This document shows positions 28,128-36,799 of a stretch of DNA of 64,000 nucleotides, in pieces; the stretch's first letter is position 1, and the number at the start of each line of letters is the position of its first letter. A program made the position numbers and the translations under genes. Origin of the DNA: Candidatus Melainabacteria bacterium (GTDB taxonomy: Bacteria > Cyanobacteriota > Vampirovibrionia > Vampirovibrionales > Vampirovibrionaceae); NCBI GenBank assembly GCA_902168245.1, contig CABHPA010000048.1, positions 1-64,000 of the forward strand. The letters are read 5' to 3'. Under the pieces are notes generated by a model. That model worked only from the letters and a program-made list of their open reading frames with translations. It was not told the origin of the DNA and searched no databases.

Positions 28128-29450
28128 ATGAAAGAAATTTCGGTACTGGGCCTGGGCTATATTGGTTTGCCCACGGCCAGCATCCTTGCTACCAACGGCT
28201 ATATGGTGCGGGGGATAGATGTGTCTCCCTCCGTGGTGGGCATTATCAATAAGGGCGGTATCCATATTGAAGAACCTGGGCTGAAAACTCTGGTGCAGGC
28301 TGCGGTGAACTCCGGCAACCTGACCGCCTACACCCAGCCGCAAGCGGCGGATGTCTATATTCTGGCCGTGCCGACGCCCATTACCGAAGACAAGCGGGCC
28401 GATCTCAGCTACGTGGAAGCGGCGGCCAAATCTATTTTGCCGTTGCTAAAACGGGGCGATTTGGTCATTCTGGAATCCACCTCGCCGCCTGGCACCACGG
28501 TGGATTTCCTGTGTCCTGTGCTGGCCCAGTCCGGCCTGGAACTGGGAACCGAACTGTTTGTGGCCCACTGCCCGGAACGGGTTTTGCCCGGCAAAATCAT
28601 CAAGGAATTGCTCCAGAATATCCGCATCATCGGCGGAATTAACGAAACCTCGGCGCAAATGGCCCGCGATGTGTACACCTGCTTCGTGGAGGGGGAAATC
28701 CACTTAACGGACGCCACCACTGCCGAAATGGTGAAAATTATGGAAAACACCTATCGCGATGTGAATATTGCGCTGGCCAACGAACTGGCCCGGATTTCAC
28801 CGCACTTGAACATTAACGCCTGGGAGGTGATTCGTTTTGCCAATCTGCATCCACGGGTGAATCTGCATTCGCCGGGGCCGGGCGTGGGCGGGCATTGCAT
28901 TTCGGTGGATCCATGGTTTGTGGTGGAAAAATTCCCCGAAACCGCTCAACTGATCGCCAAGGCGCGGCACATTAACGACTTTATGCCGGAGTTTACCTAC
29001 CAGATGCTGCTGGATACGGTCAGGAACATCCCGAACCCCAAAGTTACTCTGCTGGGGCTGACCTATAAGCCCGATGTGGATGACGTGCGCGAATCGCCCG
29101 CCTTGAAACTGATTGAGATGATTGAGAAGAACCCGGATTTGCGGCTGGCCGTTTATGATCCGCACGTGAAGCATTTCGATTATGAATTGTCCGGCCTGGA
29201 AGCGGCGTTTCGGGATTCGGACTGCATTCTGCTCACCGTGGATCATGCCGAGTTCAAATACATCAATCCCCGTCAGGTGGCGGCCGCAGTGCGAAACCGG
29301 AACGTGATCGACACCCGCAACGCTCTCAGCCGAAAAGACTGGATGGATGCGGGGTTCCAGTATCGCCTGCTGGGATGCGATTATGCGGAAAACGGCGATT
29401 CCGTCACGCGCCTGACTTTCTTTGGGAACCCGTTGCTCAGTGTCGTATAG
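28128..29450 (+). CDS. wecC: UDP-N-acetyl-D-mannosamine dehydrogenase
   Basis: 440 residues. It oxidises UDP-ManNAc to UDP-ManNAcA with NAD. The N-terminal Rossmann motif is GLGYIGLPTA. HCPERVLPGKIIKEL and GPGVGGHCISVDPWF (with the active-site Cys) are the WecC-type signatures, and LTYKPDVDDVRESPA lies in the C-terminal domain. It has its own terminator and so is separate from the downstream export genes, but it supplies a donor that would suit the WecG-type domain at 33369-34106. No wecB epimerase is in the window. Confidence 0.93.
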   Translation: MKEISVLGLGYIGLPTASILATNGYMVRGIDVSPSVVGIINKGGIHIEEPGLKTLVQAAVNSGNLTAYTQPQAADVYILAVPTPITEDKRADLSYVEAAAKSILPLLKRGDLVILESTSPPGTTVDFLCPVLAQSGLELGTELFVAHCPERVLPGKIIKELLQNIRIIGGINETSAQMARDVYTCFVEGEIHLTDATTAEMVKIMENTYRDVNIALANELARISPHLNINAWEVIRFANLHPRVNLHSPGPGVGGHCISVDPWFVVEKFPETAQLIAKARHINDFMPEFTYQMLLDTVRNIPNPKVTLLGLTYKPDVDDVRESPALKLIEMIEKNPDLRLAVYDPHVKHFDYELSGLEAAFRDSDCILLTVDHAEFKYINPRQVAAAVRNRNVIDTRNALSRKDWMDAGFQYRLLGCDYAENGDSVTRLTFFGNPLLSVV

Positions 29451-29490
29451 CATGGCGTAACGCTTTGCCTGGGCCAATTTGGCAATTTCA

Positions 29491-29527
29491 AAAACACCCC
29501 GTACCGGCATGGTGCGGGGTGTTTTTT
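29491..29527 (+). terminator. terminator of wecC
   Basis: AACACCCCG/CGGGGTGTT with an inner ACC/GGT pairing is followed by TTTTTT. Confidence 0.9.
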
Positions 29528-29873
29528 ATCAAGAGGCATGCCGGTTTTGGCAATCTGCCAGATCGGTTAATAGCTTGCCCTTTGTGGATTTAAATTCGTC
29601 GCAGGATGAGCTTGATGCTTGATAAAAAGGGGACAATTTTCACGGCTCAGCTTTCTTTTCGGTTATGTTCGGTTTAAAAAACATAAGGGCGTTGTGAGGG
29701 CAACGCTCTGTAATGTGTGCGAATAAAAAATTCAGACTAGACGGATGGGTACTTAGAACTAGTCGGTCAGGCAGGCTGTGAAATAGCAGCTTGTCGAATT
29801 GAGGCGCGGCCGTTTTAAGCGGTTAATGTTGGGGTTCACAACAGCGCTCAATGGATGAGGGATTGGATTCCTG
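29528..29873. promoter_or_regulatory. leader region of the polysaccharide export operon
   Basis: About 345 bases without a gene, upstream of the cluster that runs to 42985. It contains GCGTTG/CAACGC (29689-29706) and an inverted repeat GACTAG (29735-29740) / CTAGTC (29759-29764). No ops/JUMPstart element (GGCGGTAG) is present. The promoter is not obvious. Confidence 0.4.
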
Positions 29874-31112
29874 ATGTCAAATAAACTGTTTTGCTATACG
29901 CTCGTACTGGCTGTCTCATTGGCTCCTGTCGCTTCTTTCGCCGCCAAAGCCACCAATGCCCAAGACGCCGGTAAAATTACCGGGACGCCGGCCGCAAAAA
30001 TTCCGGCCCAGGCCCAGCAACCGCTGATTTCAATTGGCGAGCCGACGCTGGAAAATATGTCCAGCCAGCCTTTAAATGCCCATATCATCGCCAATTACAC
30101 CGGCCGAAAATACCGGCTGGGGCCGAACGATATTCTCAGCGTGGCTGTTTACGATTCGCCCGAATTCTCCCAGGAAAGCATGCTGGTGCAGCCCGATGGC
30201 AACATTACCCTGGCCCCGTTCGGCTCGGTGAGCGTGGCGGGCATGACCATCGAGGAATTGCAAAAGGATTTGACCGAGCGCTTGAAGTTTTACCTGAACA
30301 AACCGCAAGTTACCGTCAAGCTGGAGCATACCAAGCCGTTCCAGGTGTATGTGGCGGGCGCAGTGCTGCGGCCCGGCCCGTATGAAATGCTGACCGACAT
30401 CAGCCGCAACCAGATGGTGCAGAATACCGCACCCGGTCTGGTGCTGGAGCGGAAACTGCCTTTGCTCTCCAATGTGTTGGTGGCTTCCGGCGGGCTGCGC
30501 TACGATGCGGATTTGGAGCACGTGAAAATCCACAACAAGTTTGACGGTTCCTCGTTTGAAGTGAACCTGCTGGATCTGGTGCAAAACGCCAACAGCGATC
30601 AGGATTTGTTCCTGATTGCGGGCGATTCGGTGGAGGTGCCTATTTTACCCACGCCTTACGCGGTGGACGAGAAAAAATACAAAACCATGCTGGGTTCTTC
30701 CATTTTCCAGAAGGATATTCCGGTCAAGATTTACGGCTATGTCAACAAGCCCGGCCTGCTTATGCTGGACGGCGCCCAGTCGGCTAACCTGAATTCGGCC
30801 ATTGGCGCGGCGGGCGGCTATCTTTCCACCGAAGCGTCATATTCGCCGAATAAGGTATATGTGAGCCGGGTGGACGGCAACGGGCATATGACGACCACCA
30901 CGGTAGATCCCAGGCATGAGGATATGAGCCTGCGTCCCAATGATGTGGTGTATGTACCTAACAAAATTACCCCCCGGATTGGCCATGCCTTTGATTATAT
31001 CGCCCGGGTCGTGGTGCCGCTGGGGGCGATTGCCGCCGGGGCGAACAGTTGGGCGCTTCTGTTTGACCCAACCCGCTTCAATACGATTAACAACGTGAAC
31101 AACCGTCGCTAG
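29874..31112 (+). CDS. Wza-like outer-membrane polysaccharide export protein
   Basis: 412 residues. A signal peptide (1-23, ending SFA|AKA) has no lipobox Cys, unlike Wza. A Poly_export domain follows (YRLGPNDILSVAVYDSPEF from about 76), then two SLBB-like units (QVYVAGAVLRPGPYEM and VKIYGYVNKPGLLML). A hydrophobic C-terminal stretch (VVVPLGAIAAGANSWALLF) may form the membrane-crossing helix. OPX proteins form the exit channel for capsule or exopolysaccharide, working with the Wzc-like protein that follows about 40 bases downstream. Confidence 0.9.
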   Translation: MSNKLFCYTLVLAVSLAPVASFAAKATNAQDAGKITGTPAAKIPAQAQQPLISIGEPTLENMSSQPLNAHIIANYTGRKYRLGPNDILSVAVYDSPEFSQESMLVQPDGNITLAPFGSVSVAGMTIEELQKDLTERLKFYLNKPQVTVKLEHTKPFQVYVAGAVLRPGPYEMLTDISRNQMVQNTAPGLVLERKLPLLSNVLVASGGLRYDADLEHVKIHNKFDGSSFEVNLLDLVQNANSDQDLFLIAGDSVEVPILPTPYAVDEKKYKTMLGSSIFQKDIPVKIYGYVNKPGLLMLDGAQSANLNSAIGAAGGYLSTEASYSPNKVYVSRVDGNGHMTTTTVDPRHEDMSLRPNDVVYVPNKITPRIGHAFDYIARVVVPLGAIAAGANSWALLFDPTRFNTINNVNNRR

Positions 31113-31154
31113 GCGCAAGCATTCATATTTGGAATTGAGAGGAAAACAGCACTT

Positions 31155-34106
31155 ATGCAGATTGAAGAATTCAGGCGCAATCGGTTTATTCGCAATTTTA
31201 TCAAGGATAAATGGCTTATTTTTGCTTCCACCGGTGTGGTGACTCTGTTCGCAGTGGGGTATGTGGCCTTTGTGTACAAACCTGCTTTTTCATCCGAGGC
31301 CAAGGTGTGGATCAAGGACACATCCACCCGCAGTTACCTCAGCCAGGAGCGGGATGAGCCGGGTTATCTCAGCTCCTTGACCAGTTCCGGCAACCCGGTG
31401 ATGACCCAGTCCGAAATCCTGATGTCGCGTGAAATGGAAAAGTTCCTGGCCGGTTACGTCATTCAGGAAGAGGCCCGCCAGCATCAGGGCAAACCCATTC
31501 ACGACCAGGGGGACGCCAAGAAGATTATCAAGGTGAAAACCGAGCCGAATACCGATATTATCCAGGTGCAACTGAAGTGGGATAATCCGAAGATGGCCCA
31601 GAATCTTTTGAGTGTGGCCCTGCAAAAACTGGATGACACCAACCTGGATATTAACCGGCAGATTTACGCCAAAAAACGGTCTTACATTGATGAGCAACTG
31701 GATGATATCCAGGCTAAACTGCTGTCTGTTCGGGAACGGATCAAGCATTTCCAGACGGGCAATAACGCGGTGGATATGGATTCCCAGACCCAGGAATTGG
31801 TGCGCCTTAAAACCCAGTTGACCGCCCAACTGGAAACCGCCTTGGCGGCCAAAAACAATAATTCGGGCAATGCCAGGGCGTTGCAAAGCCAGTTGTCGTT
31901 GGCTCCACGCGATGCCTTGAGAGCGGTTGCGTTGGGTTCGGGCAACGAAAACCTGGTCAAAATGCGATCCGATCTGGCGGCCCTCAAGCAGCAGTATGCC
32001 CACGACAGCGTGAAGGAAGCACCGACCAACCCGCATTTGGTGGCGCTCAAAAACCAGATTGAAACGCTGGAGTCTCAGGTGAGCAACGAGGTGCGGCGCA
32101 CGGTCGGCAAAAACGCCGGTAATGGCCCGCTGATTTTTGATAACGTGCGCAGCCAACTGGTTCAGGATTTAGCTGCTTCCAATGCGCGAACCGCCGCTTT
32201 GGGTGCGGAAGTGCAAAGCCTTTCCTCCGCGATTGGGCGGGTGGATGCCTCCTTGAAAGCGATTCCGGAAAGCCGTTTTACCCTCACCGGCTTGCAGGAG
32301 GAAGAAAAAGCGCTGGCCCTGGCTTACGATGAAATGCGTAAAAAGCAGATTGAAGTGCAGATTAAGGAAGCTGAAACCCCTAGCAACGTGTTTGTGGTGG
32401 ATGCGCCGTCCTTGCCGGAGCGCGCTTCGTTCCCCACCAATGTGCATATTTTGCTGATGTCGGTTTTATTGGGATTGGGCGCTGGCATGGGGCTTTCTGT
32501 TCTTAAAACCGGCTCCCAGGATCGTTGCGAGGGCGCGGATGCTGTGGAAGAAGCCACCCGTACCAGGGTTCTGGGCGTTATTCCCTGGCTGGATGCGGCG
32601 GATCGTCTGGAAGGCCAGTCCATGTTCGCCATGAATGATCTCGCGGGTAAGCAGATTATTTCCAACCTGCGGATTGAGGCGTCCAAGCTGGATGCGCGGG
32701 TGATTGGCTTTACTTCTTCCGCCCTGGAAAAACCCAGGTCAGGCGGCGCCTATTATCTTGCGCAATGCATGGCCGCGCTGGGGCAAACCGTTGCGTTTAT
32801 CGACGCGGATTTGCGTCCCTCACAGTTGTATGCATCGGTGGTGGATTCATCTGCCGGGCTTGACTTGACGGACTTAATCCTCTCCACGGATTTGAAATTG
32901 CGCAGCGGTCAGCCGGTTTACCCGGAGGATGTTTTGTCGGGCATGATGCAGGACGCCAACGGCATTTACATGGCTCTGAACCGAAATTCGGTGGCCAATG
33001 CCTTTGATTATTTCTCCAGCAAAGGGTTCCGCCACATCCTGAATGTGCTGAAGGAGCAGTTTGACTGGGTGTTTATCGATACGCCGCCTGCTTCCATTGC
33101 GCCGGAATTCTTGGCGATTGCCCATATTTCCGACGGGGTGGTTCTGTTTGCGGATAAATTCGCCACCTACCAGACCTTGCGTAAAATCGCCGCCAAGGTG
33201 CGGGAAGCCCAGGTTCCCCTGATTGGGGCGATTGCCCGTGAACAGAACGAGCGCCTGGAATGGGAACACGAAGTATACTCCAACTGGCGCGGGCCGGGCC
33301 GGGGCGGCGGAAGCCTGGTTGGCTCCGTTACAGGCGTTGGGTCACATCAAAAAAAAAGGGTTGATTTCATGGGCGCCAAAATTGACGCGCTGACCATGGA
33401 GGAGACCCTGGCCCGTATCTCGGAAATGATTGAGCGTCGCGAACCGGCCCAGCACGTGGTGGTGAATGTGGCGAAACTGATGAGCATGCGTCGTAACCGG
33501 AGGCTTCGCCAGATTGTGAACAATAGTGATCTGGTGAATGCGGATGGCGCCGGAATCGTGCTGGGCGCAAAACTGCTGGGGATTCACATTCCTGAGCGAG
33601 TCGCCGGGATTGACCTGATGCACCGCTTGGTGGGGTTGGCCAGTCAACGCGACTATCGAATCTTCTTTCTGGGCGCCGAAGAAGACGTGGTACGGGACGT
33701 GGTGACAAACTATCGCCGGTTATATCCCGATCTCCAGATTTGCGGCTATCAAAACGGTTATTATCCGCCAGAGAATGAATTGGAGATTGCCCATAAAATT
33801 CGGGACGCCAGGCCGGATATTCTGTTCGTGGGGATGGGTTCCCCCCGCAAGGAGCGTTTCATCAGCGACTACAAAGCCATTATGGAAGCGCCTTTTGTGA
33901 TGGGCGTGGGCGGCAGTTTCGACGTGATGGCGGGCAAGGTGCGGCGCGCCCCGAAATGGATGCAGGACGGCGGCATGGAATGGGTGTTTCGCTTGATTCA
34001 GGAGCCGGGCCGCATGTGGAAGCGTTATCTGGTGACGAACATCCAGTTTGCCCTGGCCTTGGTTGAGCATGCGGTTTCCCCGAATCCGAGGGCCGCCAAT
34101 GGCTAG
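31155..34106 (+). CDS. Wzz/BY-kinase-like chain-length protein fused to WecG/TagA glycosyltransferase
   Basis: 983 residues. Residues 1 to about 450 are a Wzz-type co-polymerase: a membrane helix at about 19-40, coiled-coil-rich periplasmic part, second helix at about 428-450. Residues about 500-730 resemble a bacterial tyrosine kinase/ParA-like domain. Walker A' (VAFIDADLRP) and Walker B (FDWVFIDTPP) remain. Walker A is degenerate (SSALEKPRSGGAYYLAQ, no GK[ST]), and the usual C-terminal Tyr cluster is missing. Residues 739-983 are a complete GT26 WecG/TagA/CpsF domain (VNADGAGIVLGAKLLG, GMGSPRKERF, GGSFDVMAGKVRRAPKWMQ), which adds ManNAc/ManNAcA-type sugars to lipid-linked intermediates. An A9 run marks the junction. 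The kinase activity is probably lost. Confidence 0.85.
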   Translation: MQIEEFRRNRFIRNFIKDKWLIFASTGVVTLFAVGYVAFVYKPAFSSEAKVWIKDTSTRSYLSQERDEPGYLSSLTSSGNPVMTQSEILMSREMEKFLAGYVIQEEARQHQGKPIHDQGDAKKIIKVKTEPNTDIIQVQLKWDNPKMAQNLLSVALQKLDDTNLDINRQIYAKKRSYIDEQLDDIQAKLLSVRERIKHFQTGNNAVDMDSQTQELVRLKTQLTAQLETALAAKNNNSGNARALQSQLSLAPRDALRAVALGSGNENLVKMRSDLAALKQQYAHDSVKEAPTNPHLVALKNQIETLESQVSNEVRRTVGKNAGNGPLIFDNVRSQLVQDLAASNARTAALGAEVQSLSSAIGRVDASLKAIPESRFTLTGLQEEEKALALAYDEMRKKQIEVQIKEAETPSNVFVVDAPSLPERASFPTNVHILLMSVLLGLGAGMGLSVLKTGSQDRCEGADAVEEATRTRVLGVIPWLDAADRLEGQSMFAMNDLAGKQIISNLRIEASKLDARVIGFTSSALEKPRSGGAYYLAQCMAALGQTVAFIDADLRPSQLYASVVDSSAGLDLTDLILSTDLKLRSGQPVYPEDVLSGMMQDANGIYMALNRNSVANAFDYFSSKGFRHILNVLKEQFDWVFIDTPPASIAPEFLAIAHISDGVVLFADKFATYQTLRKIAAKVREAQVPLIGAIAREQNERLEWEHEVYSNWRGPGRGGGSLVGSVTGVGSHQKKRVDFMGAKIDALTMEETLARISEMIERREPAQHVVVNVAKLMSMRRNRRLRQIVNNSDLVNADGAGIVLGAKLLGIHIPERVAGIDLMHRLVGLASQRDYRIFFLGAEEDVVRDVVTNYRRLYPDLQICGYQNGYYPPENELEIAHKIRDARPDILFVGMGSPRKERFISDYKAIMEAPFVMGVGGSFDVMAGKVRRAPKWMQDGGMEWVFRLIQEPGRMWKRYLVTNIQFALALVEHAVSPNPRAANG
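33349..33371 (+). promoter_or_regulatory. A9 run and internal ribosome site at the fusion junction
   Basis: Nine A residues (33349-33357) are followed by GGG, giving AAAGGG 9 bases before an in-frame ATG (33369), which is exactly where the glycosyltransferase domain begins. Gain or loss of one A stops the upstream frame within 1-12 codons. This could allow separate production of the transferase. Confidence 0.4.
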
Positions 34107-35484
34107 GCCGATTTTCGCTAACCCAGGGTCTATAGGGAATTGGGGATGGGCGGGGATTTTCCTGCTTGTCTCCGCCCTCCTGGGCATGCTCTCCTTTTTT
34201 GTGCCTGCCTATTTGATTATGGCCGCGGTGCTTGGCGCTGTTGCGCTGGGCTATCTGGCGCTTAATCCGGACAAGGCGTTTATGCTTACCATTTTTACGA
34301 TTCCGTTTGTGGATCGTATCCGGGTGCTTCCTGTCAGTTTTTCGTTGAACGAGCTGGTGCTTCTGTTTACTTTCCTGGTATGCCTGGGGCATATGGTGCT
34401 TCGTTCCCACCGGGTTAGCCTAAAAACCAGCCTGGATGGCTGGATATTCCTGCTGACGGTTACCTTTTTCCTGGCTGGTTTTTTCTCGGAGAGCGATACC
34501 GGCATGCTGGGTTTTTTCAAGGTGTTTGAAGCGTTCATTATGTACTACATGACGGTGTATCTGATTCGAACCAGGCAAATTACCCGTTCCCTGGCGCTGA
34601 AAGTGGTTTTGTTCACCGCGCTTTCACAAGCTGCGCTAGGATCGTTCCAGTCATTTACGGGCATCGGCTCTGATTTTCAGTCTGCGCGCGGCTATTTGGG
34701 CTATCTGGGTCTGGGTTCCAACATCGTATGGCATGGCCGTGGAACCACCTGGCACTTCAATAGCCTGGGCAATTATCTGGCCACCAATGCGGCTGCCTTC
34801 TTGCCGATTTACGTGTTTTGCGTCAAGCGGAAAAAGCAGGCGTTTTGGATGGTTTGCATTTTGTTGATGGGAATTATTACCACGTATTCGCGCGGCAGTT
34901 TGCTTGGATTATCGGCGGCTGCATTGTATTTTCTGGGGGTAAGCCAGCCTACTTTTAAACGATCCCTGATTTTTATGCTGGCATTTGTCTGTTTTGCGAT
35001 TTTGCCTTCGGTTCTAACGTTGAGCAGCACTTCGTATGTAGAAACGGTAGGTTACAGCGAACGGCTGATTATCTGGCAGGTGCCTATTGCGGCGATTACC
35101 AGCAGCGCAAAATCCTACTGGCTTGGCTCCGGTTTGAATTCTTACGCGGTGGTGGCATGGCCGTATATTCCGGCCTGGGTGCCATCAGATCAGTTTCGGA
35201 ACTGGTTCGCGCATAATTTTTACCTGCTTACCGTGCTGGAAATGGGTGTGATCGGCGCTGCTGTGCTGTTTAGTTTCATGCTGTTCATCTGGATTGACAC
35301 CTGGCGTAAATTCAAGCGCTGGCATGGCTTTTACGGCATTTACAGCCTGTCTCTCAGTGCGGCTATGATGACAGTTTTTTTCGTCAGTATTTTCGATCAC
35401 ACGTTTGGTTCTCCGCACTTCAAAGTATTTCTTTTCCTGTTATTGGGACTGTTGTATGTCAAGCGCAACCCTCTCCGTGCTTAA
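34099..35484 (+). CDS. Wzy/WaaL-type O-antigen polymerase or ligase
   Basis: 461 residues with about eleven membrane helices and a large periplasmic loop. The family motifs YSRGSLLGLSA and AHNFYLLTVLEMG (Wzy_C) are present. Such proteins polymerise lipid-linked repeat units or ligate finished glycans; in this cluster with Wzx, Wzz and OPX, polymerase is more likely. The ATG at 34099 overlaps the preceding gene by 8 bases, and the frame is open 17 codons further. Confidence 0.85.
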   Translation: MARPIFANPGSIGNWGWAGIFLLVSALLGMLSFFVPAYLIMAAVLGAVALGYLALNPDKAFMLTIFTIPFVDRIRVLPVSFSLNELVLLFTFLVCLGHMVLRSHRVSLKTSLDGWIFLLTVTFFLAGFFSESDTGMLGFFKVFEAFIMYYMTVYLIRTRQITRSLALKVVLFTALSQAALGSFQSFTGIGSDFQSARGYLGYLGLGSNIVWHGRGTTWHFNSLGNYLATNAAAFLPIYVFCVKRKKQAFWMVCILLMGIITTYSRGSLLGLSAAALYFLGVSQPTFKRSLIFMLAFVCFAILPSVLTLSSTSYVETVGYSERLIIWQVPIAAITSSAKSYWLGSGLNSYAVVAWPYIPAWVPSDQFRNWFAHNFYLLTVLEMGVIGAAVLFSFMLFIWIDTWRKFKRWHGFYGIYSLSLSAAMMTVFFVSIFDHTFGSPHFKVFLFLLLGLLYVKRNPLRA

Positions 35485-36799
35485 GTTCAAGGGGTGGTTC
35501 AAATTACCGCCTCTGTTGAAGAATATGAGCATTACATTCAGCGAGAGTGTAATCACTAAAGGGCTGAACTTTTTGATTATCTTGGTACTCACGCGCAAGC
35601 TGGGGCCGGAGGATTACGGGAAATATTCCTTTATTTTTGTCACCGTTGCCACCTGTAGCGCCTTGTTCGACTTTGGCATGGAAAATACGGCCGTTCGGTT
35701 TGCAGCCAGGGAAAAAGATAAAAAGCAGGGGATTTTCGGCCTGTACCTGTCGGTTAAGCTATGTACGCTGCTGAGCCTGGTGCTTTTCTTTGTATTCGGC
35801 GGAGACTGGCTGTTTTCCCTGATGCACAAATCCGCCGTGAGCCGTTACCTGCCGTTTTTAATTATGGGGTTGCTGGGGGAGTCCCTTTTTTTTGTGAATG
35901 ACACCTACCTGCAGGCGAATCAGCGATTTCAGTTGCGGGCTGTGTTGAATATAACCCGGTATGCCGTCGCTTTGCTGTTTATCCTGTTCCTGTTCGCAGG
36001 GAATGCGGTTGCTTTGCAATACGTGTTTTACGTGTACCTGGTACCGTTGTTGTTTTCCATGGTGTTTTTAGGCAAGTATTTTTCCTTTATTCGGGATTAC
36101 TTTAAAAAGCCCTTTCAAAAGCCATTAATGGGTGAAATTCTGGATTATGAAAAATGGATGTTTGTCTATTCAACGGCGTATAACTTGCTGGGGCGGATTG
36201 ACTTTTTCATGCTTGGGTTCTGGGTCGGTTTTCAGCAACTGGGCATTTATAACGCGGCTTATCAGCTTTGTTCGATTGTCGCGTTTTTACCGGTTGCAAT
36301 AGGAAAAGTGCTGTTGCCCGCCCTTTCCGAATTGGGAGAGGAAGAGATTTGCCGAAAAACCAAAAAAATGATTCGTGCGACCACCTTGATTTTTGTGGCG
36401 GCAATCATGGTAATACCTTTTACGTACTGGCTGGTTCCTTTTTTATTGGGGAAAGACTATATCGCTGCGGTTCCAATCCTGCAAATTCTTCTGCTGACGT
36501 TTATTATCAGCCTGATGAGCATGCCGTACGAGCAATCGCTTTATTCATTAGGTCGTCCCAAGGTGTTAAGCATTGGCCGTTATATTCAACTGGGGATGAT
36601 TATCCTGTTGAATGGCTCGCTATTGCCTTTTTTTGGCATGGTTTACGGCGCTTACGTTGTGGCTGTTAGCGGGTTATTGGGCCGACTGTTTTATCTGGTT
36701 TACTCTCGCTGGTTTTACCTGGAGTATGAAAGCAAGGTGATGGCCCGGCATGGAAAATCGGTTTTGAGGGAGGGAACGCCATGTCAAGTCCAGTGTTGA
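35456..36799 (+). CDS. Wzx-type polysaccharide flippase
   Basis: 447 residues with about twelve membrane helices (MATE-like MOP superfamily). The N-terminal NMSITFSESVITKGLNFLII and LTRKLGPEDYGKYSF blocks are typical of Wzx/RfbX proteins, which flip undecaprenyl-linked repeat units across the inner membrane. It starts 29 bases inside the polymerase gene and ends 19 bases inside the next glycosyltransferase, so the operon is tightly coupled. Confidence 0.88.
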   Translation: MSSATLSVLKFKGWFKLPPLLKNMSITFSESVITKGLNFLIILVLTRKLGPEDYGKYSFIFVTVATCSALFDFGMENTAVRFAAREKDKKQGIFGLYLSVKLCTLLSLVLFFVFGGDWLFSLMHKSAVSRYLPFLIMGLLGESLFFVNDTYLQANQRFQLRAVLNITRYAVALLFILFLFAGNAVALQYVFYVYLVPLLFSMVFLGKYFSFIRDYFKKPFQKPLMGEILDYEKWMFVYSTAYNLLGRIDFFMLGFWVGFQQLGIYNAAYQLCSIVAFLPVAIGKVLLPALSELGEEEICRKTKKMIRATTLIFVAAIMVIPFTYWLVPFLLGKDYIAAVPILQILLLTFIISLMSMPYEQSLYSLGRPKVLSIGRYIQLGMIILLNGSLLPFFGMVYGAYVVAVSGLLGRLFYLVYSRWFYLEYESKVMARHGKSVLREGTPCQVQC

